Counted from the first letter of the stretch, positions 7,089-15,560 are shown. The stretch is DNA of 25,338 nt from JAGVYE01 sp964502785 (GCA_964502785.1 CAZCXW010000012.1:1-25338), one strand, 5' to 3'. Notes: generated by a model from the letters alone, not told the origin. Translations and numbers: made by a program.

Positions 7089-7805
7089 ATGAAATCCTAC
7101 CTCTTCACCGCTTTTCTCGCTTCTTTTTTTGCCGCCCCCCCCCGTATCCCAATTACACCACTTCCGCCTCTCTTTTCTTATCTTCAGGAGGACCCTCTTC
7201 TTGGACCTCTTCCTGCCATTAAAGAATCACTTCCCGCTCCCACCGATTGCAGGCCTCTCGATATTATGGTGATGATCGATAATACTTTATCGATGCAAAA
7301 TTATTCTGTTTTGATTCGAAACCAAGTCCAAGATTTCATTAATACAATATTTAGTGCCAGACCTGATTCCCGCATTGCTCTTTCCACTTCTGCAGATCGC
7401 CCGCATCCTTATTCATTAGTTCATCCTTTTACCAATAATATTCCTTCGCTGCAAAAAGCTCTCGGCAAAATTTCGACCGTCTCCGGCATCGACACTCCAG
7501 AAGGCTATGCTCATGCTTTACGCTTGGCTTCCAATGAAGCTTGGAATCCTGAAGCCTACCGACTTCTTATTCTTTATGCTGATTCTGAAACTCGAAGCTC
7601 TCCTCAATTAAAAGAAAGCATCGAAACAGCCCCTTTCGTCCCTCTTATTATTACCACAAACAAAGAGGCGTTTGAGTATTGGGAAAAGTTTGCTCCCGTG
7701 GTTTCTTATTCTCAAAAGAAAAGTCTCACGCAAATTGCAGATGATTTTCTGAAACAGGCTTGCAGTTTCTACTGTTTTCTCCCAGCTCAACAGCAACTTT
7801 TTTAA
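7089..7805 (+). CDS. Secreted von Willebrand factor A (VWA) domain protein
   Basis: The 238-residue product begins with a short hydrophobic signal sequence (SYLFTAFLASFFAA) followed by a proline-rich linker. A VWA-like fold starts near residue 55. The metal-ion-dependent adhesion site reads DNTLS (DxTxS), with a Thr in SGIDTPEGYAHAL and an Asp in LILYADSE as plausible further ligands, so metal binding may be retained. VWA domains usually mediate protein-protein or surface contacts. Only one domain is present and there is no clear C-terminal anchor. Its stop codon lies within the TATA-like sequence of the downstream tRNA gene. Confidence 0.75.
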   Translation: MKSYLFTAFLASFFAAPPRIPITPLPPLFSYLQEDPLLGPLPAIKESLPAPTDCRPLDIMVMIDNTLSMQNYSVLIRNQVQDFINTIFSARPDSRIALSTSADRPHPYSLVHPFTNNIPSLQKALGKISTVSGIDTPEGYAHALRLASNEAWNPEAYRLLILYADSETRSSPQLKESIETAPFVPLIITTNKEAFEYWEKFAPVVSYSQKKSLTQIADDFLKQACSFYCFLPAQQQLF

Positions 7806-7807
7806 AG
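7798..7807 (+). promoter_or_regulatory. TATA-like box for tRNA-Val
   Basis: TTTTTTAAAG is located about 28 nt upstream of the tRNA 5' end at 7832 and overlaps the stop codon of the VWA gene. Confidence 0.5.
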
Positions 7808-7852
7808 AATCCCCTTTCTTAGTAATTTATTGGGCCTGTGGTCTAGCGGTTA

Positions 7853-7869
7853 TCTTTAAAGACCGCACA
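7853..7869 (+). other. tRNA intron 1 (D loop, about position 21/22, 17 nt)
   Basis: Exonic GCGGT (7846-7850) pairs with intronic ACCGC (7862-7866). A 3-nt TAT bulge (7851-7853) follows on the 5' strand and ACAT (7867-7870) on the 3' strand. The outer helix is the D-stem GTC/GAC. A shift of one nucleotide (7854-7870) gives the same exon sequence. Confidence 0.8.
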
Positions 7870-7885
7870 TGACAGCGCCCTTACA

Positions 7886-7901
7886 TTCCTCGTGAAAAGT
7901 A
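7886..7901 (+). other. tRNA intron 2 (anticodon loop 37/38, 16 nt)
   Basis: The outer helix is the anticodon stem GCGCC/GGCGT. CTT (7880-7882) pairs with AAG (7897-7899) in a central helix with one mismatch. Bulges CAT (7884-7886) and TAA (7900-7902) hold the cut sites. The intron-internal helix is only about 2 bp, so the motif is relaxed, but the position is the canonical archaeal intron site. Confidence 0.8.
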
Positions 7902-7923
7902 AGGCGTTAGTCCTCGGTTCAAA

Positions 7924-7955
7924 TGTCAGTTACATTATTTGTAATTGTCTGATTG
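7924..7955 (+). other. tRNA intron 3 (T loop 59/60, 32 nt)
   Basis: The outer helix is the T-stem CTCGG/CCGAG. The central helix is TTCA (7918-7921) with TGAT (7950-7953), 3 of 4 paired. Bulges are AAT (7922-7924) and TGT (7954-7956). The inner helix pairs 7925-7934 with 7940-7949 (9 of 10, one G-U) around the loop TTATT. This is the clearest bulge-helix-bulge of the three. Confidence 0.82.
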
Positions 7956-7986
7956 TCCGAGCAGGCCCACTCTTTTTAAACCACCA

Positions 7987-7996
7987 TATTTAAAAA
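7987..7996 (+). promoter_or_regulatory. TATA-like box for scpA
   Basis: TATTTAAAAA lies about 26 nt upstream of ATG 8018, which favours that start over the in-frame GTG at 8003. Confidence 0.5.
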
Positions 7997-8017
7997 CATT
8001 AAGTGATTCTTCTCTTT

Positions 8018-8746
8018 ATGCAGGAAGAAATCTTAAATATGCTTCTGAAAGAGGAGGAACTCTCCTGGAAGACGATTCTGTACGACCTTGTCCGCAACGA
8101 GCAAATGGATCCTTGGGACATTAATGTCAGTCTTCTTTCTCAAAAATATATCGAGGTTATCAGAACCATGCAGGAACATGACCTGCGGATTTCAGGAAAA
8201 GTTTTGTTAGCCGCAGCCATCCTTCTTAAACTGAAATCAAGTCATTTGGTTGATAACGATATTTCCAAGCTCGATGCTCTCTTGCATCAAGGAGAGGAAG
8301 AAGAGAGCAGCGACGATTTATTTTCTGAAGCCGATGGAAGTCAACAGAAACTAAAAGAAAAGTACAGCTTGATTCCGCGGCATCCTCAGCCCAGAAACAG
8401 AAAAGTTTCTATCAACGATTTAATTGATGCTTTGCAGCAAGCGATGGTTTCGAAAAAGCGTCTTCTCGAAAAAATGCGCCCGGTAAAATTTTCCGTTCCA
8501 GCGAAAATCGACATTCTCGAAGTTATCGAAGAAATGTACCAAAAAATCACTTATTATTCCAATAAAAATGCGCAGGAAAAGCTTTCCTTTGACCGCCTCC
8601 TGCCGCCGCGGGCGGGAAAACAAGAAAAGGTATATACTTTTACTCCCCTTCTTCATTTAGAAAATGATCAAAAAATAGAAATGACGCAAGAAAAAGCCTT
8701 TGCCGGCATTTATGTGAAATTATTAAAGAAATCTGGTCGTGTTTAG
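8018..8746 (+). CDS. scpA: Segregation and condensation protein A (ScpA kleisin)
   Basis: A 242-residue kleisin-family protein. Kleisins bridge the SMC ATPase heads and help organise and segregate the chromosome. The N-terminal half carries family features: ELSWKTILYDLVRNEQMDPWDINVSLLSQKYIEVIRTM, then LRISGKVLLAAAILLKLKSSHLV. An acidic linker (GEEEESSDDLF) separates this from a C-terminal part containing VSINDLIDALQQAM and a winged-helix-like end (LSFDRLLPPR through FTPLLHLENDQKIEMTQEKAFAGIYVKLL). The start is set at ATG 8018 from TATA spacing; GTG 8003 would add five residues. No SMC or ScpB gene is next to it here. Confidence 0.9.
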   Translation: MQEEILNMLLKEEELSWKTILYDLVRNEQMDPWDINVSLLSQKYIEVIRTMQEHDLRISGKVLLAAAILLKLKSSHLVDNDISKLDALLHQGEEEESSDDLFSEADGSQQKLKEKYSLIPRHPQPRNRKVSINDLIDALQQAMVSKKRLLEKMRPVKFSVPAKIDILEVIEEMYQKITYYSNKNAQEKLSFDRLLPPRAGKQEKVYTFTPLLHLENDQKIEMTQEKAFAGIYVKLLKKSGRV

Positions 8747-8850
8747 AGAATTTAGAGCAGGAAATCAATTTTGCAAAGTTCTCTTTAAATAGGCAGAACT
8801 GTTCATAGAACTTTTTGTTAAACTAAATAAAGTCTATCATCGTCGAATGG

Positions 8851-8880
8851 TTTATATACTCTTTAAAATTAGTAAAGAGT
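8851..8880 (+). promoter_or_regulatory. Promoter with a perfect inverted repeat between TATA box and start codon
   Basis: TTTATATA at 8851-8858 is a good TATA box for a leaderless start at ATG 8881. ACTCTTTA (8858-8865) and TAAAGAGT (8873-8880) form a perfect 8-bp inverted repeat with a 7-bp spacer, ending immediately before the ATG and spanning the presumed transcription start. It is a candidate repressor operator for the DUF4838 gene. Confidence 0.5.
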
Positions 8881-11800
8881 ATGGACGTAAAAAAGAGGTT
8901 TCTGTTAGCTAGTATATCTACAGTTTTCTTCCTTCTTTTAATTTATTTCTTTAATGTCCAAACGCCTTATGGTTTAGCTATCGGCGATATGGCGCGCAAT
9001 CCCCGTTCTACCGTCAATGATATTTATCTTGTCATGAATCATCTTCTCGGCTTGCAGCCGCTCACCGGCCAAGCTTTAACAGAAGCAAATTTTGATTGCG
9101 ACCCCAGCGGAATTATAGACCGGCAGGACCTTACTCTTCTTATTGATGATAATATTAATCCTGAAAGAGGACATCACTGTCCCAGCGCGAATTTCTTGTA
9201 CGACAATCGCATTGTTGTCATGACAGGCTCAAGCGCGACGTTGACAAACCTAGCGCAGAATGAATTAGCTCATTGGCTCAATCGGATGACGGGGCAGCCT
9301 TTTGCTGTCGAATCCGTGGATCCGACGGTAAGCGATTCCCGTTCAGGAATTTATCTCGTTCTTTCAACCTCTCCTTTCGTGCAGCAAAACGCACCTCCTG
9401 AAGTGTTGAATCAATTACCGGCATTACAGCAGTATTTGCGGGAGAAGGAACGCGTGTTGGTCGCGTTTTCCGGAGGGGTCGACTCGGCGTTACTTGCCTT
9501 TTTAGCCCGTCGTACCTTGGGTCACGGCCAGATGCTGGCGGTGATGTTCCTTGATCTCGACCGCTTCAAGAATATCNNNNNNNNNNCAGCAGGCGTCGCA
9601 AGAATCCTACCTCGTCGTTTCGGATCAACAGCGCGTATGGATCGTCGGAAAAAGAGACAGCGCTCTCCGCCATGGACTTTACTATTATTTAGAACTATTG
9701 GGCATGCGCTGGCTTCTGCCGACAGACTCTTGGACGATCGTTCCACAACGAACTTCTTTGTACGTTGCCGTCAATAAGCTTCGTGTTCCCGAATTTAAGA
9801 GTTTTAGCATGGGCATTGATGGAGGTTTTGGCCCGGTTTTGCCAGTAGCGAATTATCAAGCGCCGAACATCCTCTGGAATCAGTGGTTTAACCGTCTCCA
9901 ATTTCCTACCGAAGGCCCTGTTGCCGGGCACACTGTATTTTCATACGCGAATGACGAAGAGTTACGCAAGGACCCTTTATATCTAGCAGAAGTAAATGGC
10001 ATGCGTCAAGTTCTGCCGCCTAAACCTCCTGGCGCGCTTCCTCCTCCGAATGCCGTGCAATATGCTTCCACCTACCATGGTCAAGTGTCTTGCGCTGATC
10101 CGCTGAGAACGTTAATTCCATTTGCTAAGCGTGAAGAAGATACAAAATCACTTAATTGTCCGCAAGATCTTGGACATTATGCTGTTGTTTCGTACATAGA
10201 TGCGCAGGGAAAACAATATTGCGAAGATCCTTGCGATTATGCTTCCTATCAAGGCCTGGTTGGTTTGTTTGCCGACTGGACAGTCCGCAATTTTATTCAT
10301 TTTAAGCAAAACGTCAACCCTTCATTTTATACGATGAGCGTAGAACCGCCGGATGGCGGACAATATGATCAAAGTTGGAAATCAAAACACCTCTTGCGCA
10401 AGGGGCCATATAATCTAAATCTGAACCAAGACAGCTCGGATAGCGACACCACATTTCATCTTGCGAACATGGTCGCTCGACAGGCGCAGCAGCAAGTTCC
10501 TGGCGCTTACGTCAACTTGTATGCCTATTTTACACATGCTCTTCCTCCTTCCATCCCCATAGAACAAAATACTATCGTCTTATTGGCGCCGTATGCTTTT
10601 CATTTTTATTTTTCTAAGATGCTGCCTCTGGAACTTATAACTGCCTGGAAGCAAAAGCAGCAAAGCAATTCCCAAGGTTCATTTAAAATGGGCATCTATG
10701 ACTACTGGGCAAGTTCGATAAGTGTTCATGACATTCCTTTCATGGGCGTCGAGAAAGCGGTCCAACAGCTTCAAACATTTTATCAAAATAACCTCATGGA
10801 ATCTTTCACCGGAGAAAGCACCGCCGCGGCCGGCCCTTTGGGGTTAACATGGTACGTCTCTTCTCATCTCGCATGGGACATGAATACAGATGTTGACGCT
10901 CTTAAAAATGAATTTTATACTTTAGCTTTTGGCAATGCCGCCCCCCCTATGCAAAGAATGCTGGAGCGTTGGAACAGTATAAATTTTCATTTGACTGCCC
11001 ATGAGTTAGGCCTATCATATCTCGATCTCCAAGAAGCTACTCAATATGCCGCAAATGACCCAGTAATCACGCCGCGACTGAATGATTTTAAAAAATATCT
11101 CCACTATATGCGGCTTCGCTTTGAATATGACACTCTTCCCCTTAAAGATACGCAAGGGCGTGACAATCTCGCAAAATACACCAAAGCCGATGAAATGACT
11201 CTTTATACGTGGCGCGTCTATGATTCTTTGATGGTGCATGCTTTCCGGGATAATGAATTATTATATTATTTTATACGAGATTACATGCCCTCTTTTTTTT
11301 CAACTTACCATGCGCGATGGAATTGGAAAGATGAAGATCCCGCTACTCCTGGAGTGCAGAACAATGCACCGGGGTTCCTCGAAGCGCAGCAGCGAGGGCC
11401 AATAGCGCAGGCAGAGTTGAATACGTTCATGCTTGACGGACAGCAAACTTATTCCCCTCTCTCTTTTTCACCAATGGCTTTCGATGAACAACAGCTCGTT
11501 CCTCTTCAAATCCCCACAGTTACGGGAACAATCACAACTCCTATCTTTGCCACGACCATTGGAAAAGCGGAATTTCAATTATATTCAACGGGAAGAGCGA
11601 TTCCTTTCACTGTTACTGTCAATGCTCCTCCCTCCGCTCCGGACATAAAACTCAAAATCATTGACAGCAGCGGCAATGCATTACAGGAACAGTGGCTTCC
11701 TTCGGGAACAACAACTCAATTTCATCTTACATTCCCGCCAGGCATTAATCATATCGAAATTACATCTTTTTCCATCTCTTCTGGGTTTCAATTTATAATT

Positions 11801-12139
11801 CCTCAGGATGTCCCTTTTGTTCGCGTAGGAAATGCTAACTTTTGGGGATTACAGGGAAAACGAGGTTATTTTTACGTGCCGAAAGGAACGTCGAGAATTG
11901 TCCTCTGGGCAGAGACACCTGTTCTTCCTAAATTGTACAACCCTCTCGGCCAGCAAGAAATTGTTAATGCTCACGGGCCTAACTTATTTTATGTTGATGT
12001 TCCAATATCTTTCCAAGGCGCGGTATGGTCTCTCAGCGACATCCCCACATTAAATAATAATTTTCAATTTTTGACAACACCTAATATCCTTGCTCCTTCC
12101 CCTGAACAATTGATGATTCCTGTCGAATTACAACCCTAA
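8881..12139 (+). CDS. Exported dockerin-like / DUF4838-type protein, interrupted by an assembly artefact
   Basis: One gene of roughly 1080 codons appears as two frames separated by an apparent chimeric insert and 10 Ns. The N-terminus has a signal peptide or anchor (FLLASISTVFFLLLIYFF). It is followed at about residues 35-95 by two dockerin-like calcium loops: NPRSTVNDIYLVMNHLLGL and DCDPSGIIDRQDLTLLIDDN. The part after the gap (from about 9587) resembles DUF4838 proteins, often linked to surface carbohydrate metabolism: IVGKRDSALRHGLYYYLELLGMRWLLP, YTMSVEPPDGGQYD, and AFGNAAPPMQRMLERW. The C-terminal region (from about residue 640 after the gap) looks beta-sandwich-like. The frame change at the gap has no meaning because the N count is arbitrary. 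Carbohydrate-related function is an inference. Confidence 0.75.
9441..9586. other. Probable chimeric assembly sequence plus 10-N gap
   Basis: From about 9441 the frame reads RVLVAFSGGVDSALLAFLA, the signature of an ATP-pyrophosphatase PP-loop protein (LarE/ExsB type). From about 9530 it reads LAVMFLDLDRFKNI, the start of a GGDEF domain, and then runs into Ns at 9577-9586. Neither fits the DUF4838 protein around it, and this segment looks more GC-rich than the flanks. Two short pieces of universally conserved motifs ending at a gap are typical of mis-extended contig ends. Confidence 0.8.
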
Positions 12140-12164
12140 AATCTCTGCTTTTTCCATCAATCCA

Positions 12165-12238
12165 CAAAGAAGCCGCTGCTTCTTGTGCGCCAGTGAAATC
12201 TATGTTTCACTGTGCGTCTGGCTGGGCGGTTTTCTTTG
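12165..12238 (+). other. Branched stem-loop structure after the DUF4838 gene
   Basis: CAAAGAA plus CCGC (12165-12176) pairs with GCGG plus TTCTTTG (12226-12238) with a small internal loop. It encloses a perfect 8-bp hairpin CAGTGAAA (12191-12198) / TTTCACTG (12205-12212), which extends as CGC/GCG with a bulge. An alternative local hairpin AGAAGC/GCTTCT exists at 12169-12184. A T8 run follows at 12243. It is either a terminator complex or a structured RNA. Confidence 0.5.
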
Positions 12239-12344
12239 ACACTTTTTTTTATCCTAGAGTAGTCCTAAAATTATTTAAATTACATGGAAACCCCATTTGT
12301 TGTATAAAGCATTTGCTAAGTGGAGAGTTTATCGTGTGGTCGAA

Positions 12345-13019
12345 ATGAAACAATCTTTGCCTTACTTGGTTATTGTAGCTGTAGTTGCTATAATTGGCTT
12401 AGTATTGCTTACCATTGGAGTAAAAGACAGCATATCAACAGAGGCTTTATCCGGAAAAGCTTTATTCTCAACACTGAATATTATTCCCGATCGTGTTGTA
12501 AAACATAGCGGAGTTTACTTTGAAAGGCAATTACTGAGCCGTACCCCACAATGGCCTTACGTCTTTGCTCCTTATCCCGGGACTTCTACTCCTGCTTTGC
12601 CTCCTTTTCAATGTCCAACTGGATGGGGCTTCTTGCAAAAATCAAGCACGCTCTGTTCTTCTCCCAACGGTCTTAAGATTTCTTCTTATGCTGCGTATAG
12701 TTTTAGAAATCCTCTTACCATCAGCAAAATTAATTTTGTTTTAAGCGGGATGTGGCCAGTAAATCCTATTCCTCCTGTGGCGCCAGCAATGACGCATGTC
12801 TTTACTACAGACAGTTTATATTACCGTGCTGGTCAAGGTTGGATTAGCGGGAGTTGGACCTATCGCACCTCAATTGAAAGCCAGGACTACCCTCTTACAC
12901 GCAAAACACTAACTCTAGTTGCTGGCACGAGAATACAAGGCATTATGCTGGCCCGCGCTGATTATAATGATGATAGCCATTTAGACCCTTTATGGGCAGG
13001 AATAGAAGCGCAGCCCTAA
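12345..13019 (+). CDS. Exported single-TM hypothetical protein
   Basis: Not recognised. From ATG 12345 the 224-residue product begins with MKQSLPYLVIVAVVAIIGLVLLTIG, a clear signal anchor, followed by a secreted domain rich in Pro, Ser and Tyr. It contains a Cys pair (FQCPTGW and LCSSPNG) that may form a disulfide, and ends with DYNDDSHLDPLWAGIEAQP. The segment DYNDDSHLDPLWA is dockerin-like but single. The frame is open further upstream to a TTG at 12297, which would put a basic extension ahead of the TM segment. ATG 12345 gives the standard signal-anchor architecture and is preferred. It may belong with the preceding DUF4838 gene as part of a surface system (inference). Confidence 0.65.
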   Translation: MKQSLPYLVIVAVVAIIGLVLLTIGVKDSISTEALSGKALFSTLNIIPDRVVKHSGVYFERQLLSRTPQWPYVFAPYPGTSTPALPPFQCPTGWGFLQKSSTLCSSPNGLKISSYAAYSFRNPLTISKINFVLSGMWPVNPIPPVAPAMTHVFTTDSLYYRAGQGWISGSWTYRTSIESQDYPLTRKTLTLVAGTRIQGIMLARADYNDDSHLDPLWAGIEAQP

Positions 13020-13090
13020 TTTTGTATCTTTTTGTGTCTCCTGTAGAACCTTTTTTTCCATCCCGTAAAAATGGTCGTTGGAACCGTAAT

Positions 13091-13100
13091 CTTTTTAAAT
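13091..13100 (+). promoter_or_regulatory. TATA-like box for lonB
   Basis: CTTTTTAAAT lies about 40 nt upstream of ATG 13134, leaving a 5' UTR of about 10-15 nt. The stretch 13020-13090 holds T-rich sequence (T7 at about 13052) that may terminate the upstream transcript. Confidence 0.4.
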
Positions 13101-13133
13101 GATTTCCACACATAGTTAATTATATCTTCACTT

Positions 13134-14999
13134 ATGAAATCAACAAAGAATATTAAAGTTCCTGAGAAGATTATTGATCAAGTTATCGGTCAAGACGAAG
13201 CTGTAAAGATCATCAAAAAAGCGGCCTTGCAACGGAGGCACGTCCTTCTCATTGGAGAACCTGGAACTGGTAAAAGCTTGCTCGGCTTAGGTTTAGCAGA
13301 GTTATTACCAAAGTCGGAGTTGGTGGACACACTTGCGCTGCATAATCCTAACGATGAAAACAATCCCCTGATTACGCTAGTCCCCGCCGGCAAAGGAAGG
13401 GAAGAAGTCAAGCAGAGCATACTTGATACGAAACAAATGCTGAAGAACAACAATTTTTTACTCTTTGTTGTGGCTCTCTTTGTTCTCATTGCTCCCTGGT
13501 GGGTGCGCTATTACTACAAATCAGATATTATGTTTACTGCATTTTTCTTGGGAGGAATGCTCTTCCTTGCGGCATTTACAATTATGCTTAATATGGGCCC
13601 CCGCATGTTTAAAGGACAGCAGTTCACCATTTCTCCGAAATTAATTGTTGACAATTTTGGCCGGAAGCAGGCTCCATTTTTTGATGCTACTGGAAGCCAT
13701 GCCGGAGCCTTGTTAGGTGATGTGCTTCACGATCCGTTCCAGAGCGGAGGTTTAGGTACTCCCGCCAATCAACGCGTCGTGGCCGGGTTAATTCATAAAG
13801 CCCATTTGGGAGTTTTGTTAGTGGATGAAATCGCCACGCTAGATCCGCGTACACAACAAGAGCTTCTCTCTGCGCTGCAGGAAAAAAAGTTTCCCATCAC
13901 GGGACAATCTGAACGTTCCGCGGGCGCGATGGTGCGCACCGATCCCGTTCCTTGCGATTTTATTTTAGTGGCGGCGGGAAATTTAGAAACTTTAAAACAT
14001 ATGCATCCCGCTCTTCGTTCCAGAATCAAAGGCTATGGATATGAAGTATACATGAATGAAACGATGTTGGATACTCAAGAGAATCGTCTTAAAATCGCCC
14101 GTTTTGTCGCTCAGGAAGTAAAAAAAGAAAATGGCCGTATTCCTCATTTTGATTTGAGTGCCATCAATTCCATCATCGAAGAAGCTCGCCGGAAAGCCAA
14201 TCGCAAAGGACACCTGACGCTGCATCTTCGTAATTTGGGCGGATTGGTCCGCGCTGCAGGTGATTTAGCAAAAGAGGAAAAATCAGAGTTCGTTGCCGCC
14301 AAGCACGTTAAAGAAGCCCTTACTTTAGCGCGTTCCCTGGAGCAGCAGATTGCCGACAAATATATCGAAAGAAAAAAAGAATACGAAGTAATCATGACCT
14401 CTGGAAAACAAATAGGCAGGGTCAATGGATTAGCAGTCATCGGTGGGGGCACCGCATATTCTGGCATTTTATTGCCTATAGAAGCAGAAGTAACTCTGGG
14501 CGGGAAGAAAACGGAATTTATTGCCACCGGAAAACTTGGAGAGATTGCAAAAGAAGCTGTAAAAAATGTCTCGGCGATTATTCTTCGCTACTTTGGCGAG
14601 GACCTTAAAGAAAAATATGATGTCTTCATCCAATTCCTTCAAACATATGAGGGTGTAGAAGGAGATTCTGCTTCCATTGCCGTTGCTACGGCTATCATTT
14701 CCGCTTTCCAAAATATCCCCGTGCGGCAGGATGTGGCGATGACCGGCTCGCTTTCTGTCCGAGGAGAAGTCCTTCCCGTTGGCGGTGTTTCTTCTAAAGT
14801 GGAAGCGGCTATCGATGCTGGGATTAAAACTATCATAGTTCCAAAATCTAATCTGCAGGATATTGTCATCGATAAAACAAAATTGGAAGATGTGCAAATT
14901 CTTCCTGTCAGTAAAATCACTGAAGTATTAGAATATGCTTTAGATTGGAGCGGCAAAAGTAAAATCAAAGAAAAAATTCTGCAAACAAAAGAATCTTAG
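13134..14999 (+). CDS. lonB: Archaeal membrane-anchored Lon protease (LonB)
   Basis: The 621-residue protein has the archaeal LonB architecture: an AAA+ ATPase interrupted by a membrane anchor, then a C-terminal serine-lysine protease. Walker A is GEPGTGKS (about residue 41). Two transmembrane segments lie at about 105-125 and 130-155. Walker B is GVLLVDEIATLD (about residue 224-235). The protease domain shows GDSASIAVA with catalytic Ser and VSSKVEAAIDAG with catalytic Lys. LonB is the ATP-dependent quality-control protease of the archaeal membrane and is essential in several species. The stop is 3 nt before the XTP pyrophosphatase gene, so the two are probably co-transcribed. Confidence 0.95.
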   Translation: MKSTKNIKVPEKIIDQVIGQDEAVKIIKKAALQRRHVLLIGEPGTGKSLLGLGLAELLPKSELVDTLALHNPNDENNPLITLVPAGKGREEVKQSILDTKQMLKNNNFLLFVVALFVLIAPWWVRYYYKSDIMFTAFFLGGMLFLAAFTIMLNMGPRMFKGQQFTISPKLIVDNFGRKQAPFFDATGSHAGALLGDVLHDPFQSGGLGTPANQRVVAGLIHKAHLGVLLVDEIATLDPRTQQELLSALQEKKFPITGQSERSAGAMVRTDPVPCDFILVAAGNLETLKHMHPALRSRIKGYGYEVYMNETMLDTQENRLKIARFVAQEVKKENGRIPHFDLSAINSIIEEARRKANRKGHLTLHLRNLGGLVRAAGDLAKEEKSEFVAAKHVKEALTLARSLEQQIADKYIERKKEYEVIMTSGKQIGRVNGLAVIGGGTAYSGILLPIEAEVTLGGKKTEFIATGKLGEIAKEAVKNVSAIILRYFGEDLKEKYDVFIQFLQTYEGVEGDSASIAVATAIISAFQNIPVRQDVAMTGSLSVRGEVLPVGGVSSKVEAAIDAGIKTIIVPKSNLQDIVIDKTKLEDVQILPVSKITEVLEYALDWSGKSKIKEKILQTKES

Positions 15000-15002
15000 A
15001 AA

Positions 15003-15560
15003 ATGTCCAGGACAGTCATTTTTGTTACCGGTAATTCTCATAAAGCAGAAGAAGCGCAAAACGCATTGCCAGATTTTCAGATTATGAGAAAATCAATAGA
15101 TTTGCCTGAACTGCAAGGCGATCCTGAAAAAATCGTGAAAACGAAAGCAGAGGATGCTTGCCGGCAGTTAAAATGCCCTGTTGTGGTTGATGATACATCT
15201 GTTCATATCACTTCTTTTGGCGGATTTCCTGGGCCTTATGCGGCAGACTATCAGAAACACGTGGGAAATGAAAGGACACTCATCATGCTCCATCATTTTA
15301 ATGACCGCAGCGCCTCTATGGTCAGCCGCGTTGCTTATTGCGAACCAGGTCATGAACCTCTGGTATTTGAAGGCAAAATAGAAGGGACCATAAGCAATGA
15401 AATTCGCGGCAAACAGGGATTTGGCTTCGACCCTATTTTTATTCCGAATGGAGCAGATAAAACCTTTGCAGAAATGTCAGTTGAAGAGAAGAATAAATAT
15501 AATCACCGCAGTAAGGCTTTCTCAAAATTAGCGGAATATTTACGAGATAAAAGAAGTTAA
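15003..15560 (+). CDS. rdgB: XTP/dITP diphosphatase (RdgB/HAM1 family)
   Basis: The 185-residue protein is a full-length HAM1/RdgB-type non-canonical purine NTP pyrophosphatase that removes XTP and ITP/dITP to avoid misincorporation. Family motifs: VTGNSHKAEEAQ at the N-terminus, LQGDPEKIVKTKA, VVVDDTSVHI, GGFPGPYAADY, then GKQGFGFDPIFIP and the C-terminal YNHRSKAFSKL. It follows lonB by 3 nt and its stop overlaps the convergent gene's stop by 4 nt. Confidence 0.93.
   Translation: MSRTVIFVTGNSHKAEEAQNALPDFQIMRKSIDLPELQGDPEKIVKTKAEDACRQLKCPVVVDDTSVHITSFGGFPGPYAADYQKHVGNERTLIMLHHFNDRSASMVSRVAYCEPGHEPLVFEGKIEGTISNEIRGKQGFGFDPIFIPNGADKTFAEMSVEEKNKYNHRSKAFSKLAEYLRDKRS

Larger units (their letters stand above)
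7832..7969 (+). tRNA. tRNA-Val(UAC) with three predicted introns
   Basis: Acceptor arms GGGCCTG (7832-7838) and CAGGCCC (7962-7968) pair perfectly, with discriminator A at 7969 and no encoded CCA. Removing 7853-7869, 7886-7901 and 7924-7955 leaves a canonical 73-nt tRNA. It has a D arm GTCTAGCGGTTATGAC, an anticodon stem GCGCC/GGCGT with loop CTTACAA (anticodon TAC, valine), a 5-nt variable loop TAGTC, and a T arm CTCGG-TTCAAAT-CCGAG. Each removed segment is flanked by a bulge-helix-bulge-like fold. The three sites are in the D loop (about 21/22), anticodon loop (37/38) and T loop (59/60). It has its own TATA-like box upstream and a T5 run at 7973-7977. Intron ends may be off by one base because junction bases repeat. 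Confidence 0.9.

Noticed and set aside
9445..9576. A PP-loop ATPase (SGGVDS) and GGDEF domain as genuine parts of the exported protein.
   Set aside because: Both are intracellular domains present only as motif-length fragments inside an exported protein, directly next to an N gap; an assembly artefact explains them better.
13190..14968. Several minus-strand open frames within lonB.
   Set aside because: They lie wholly inside a well-supported gene and show no family features or promoter signals.
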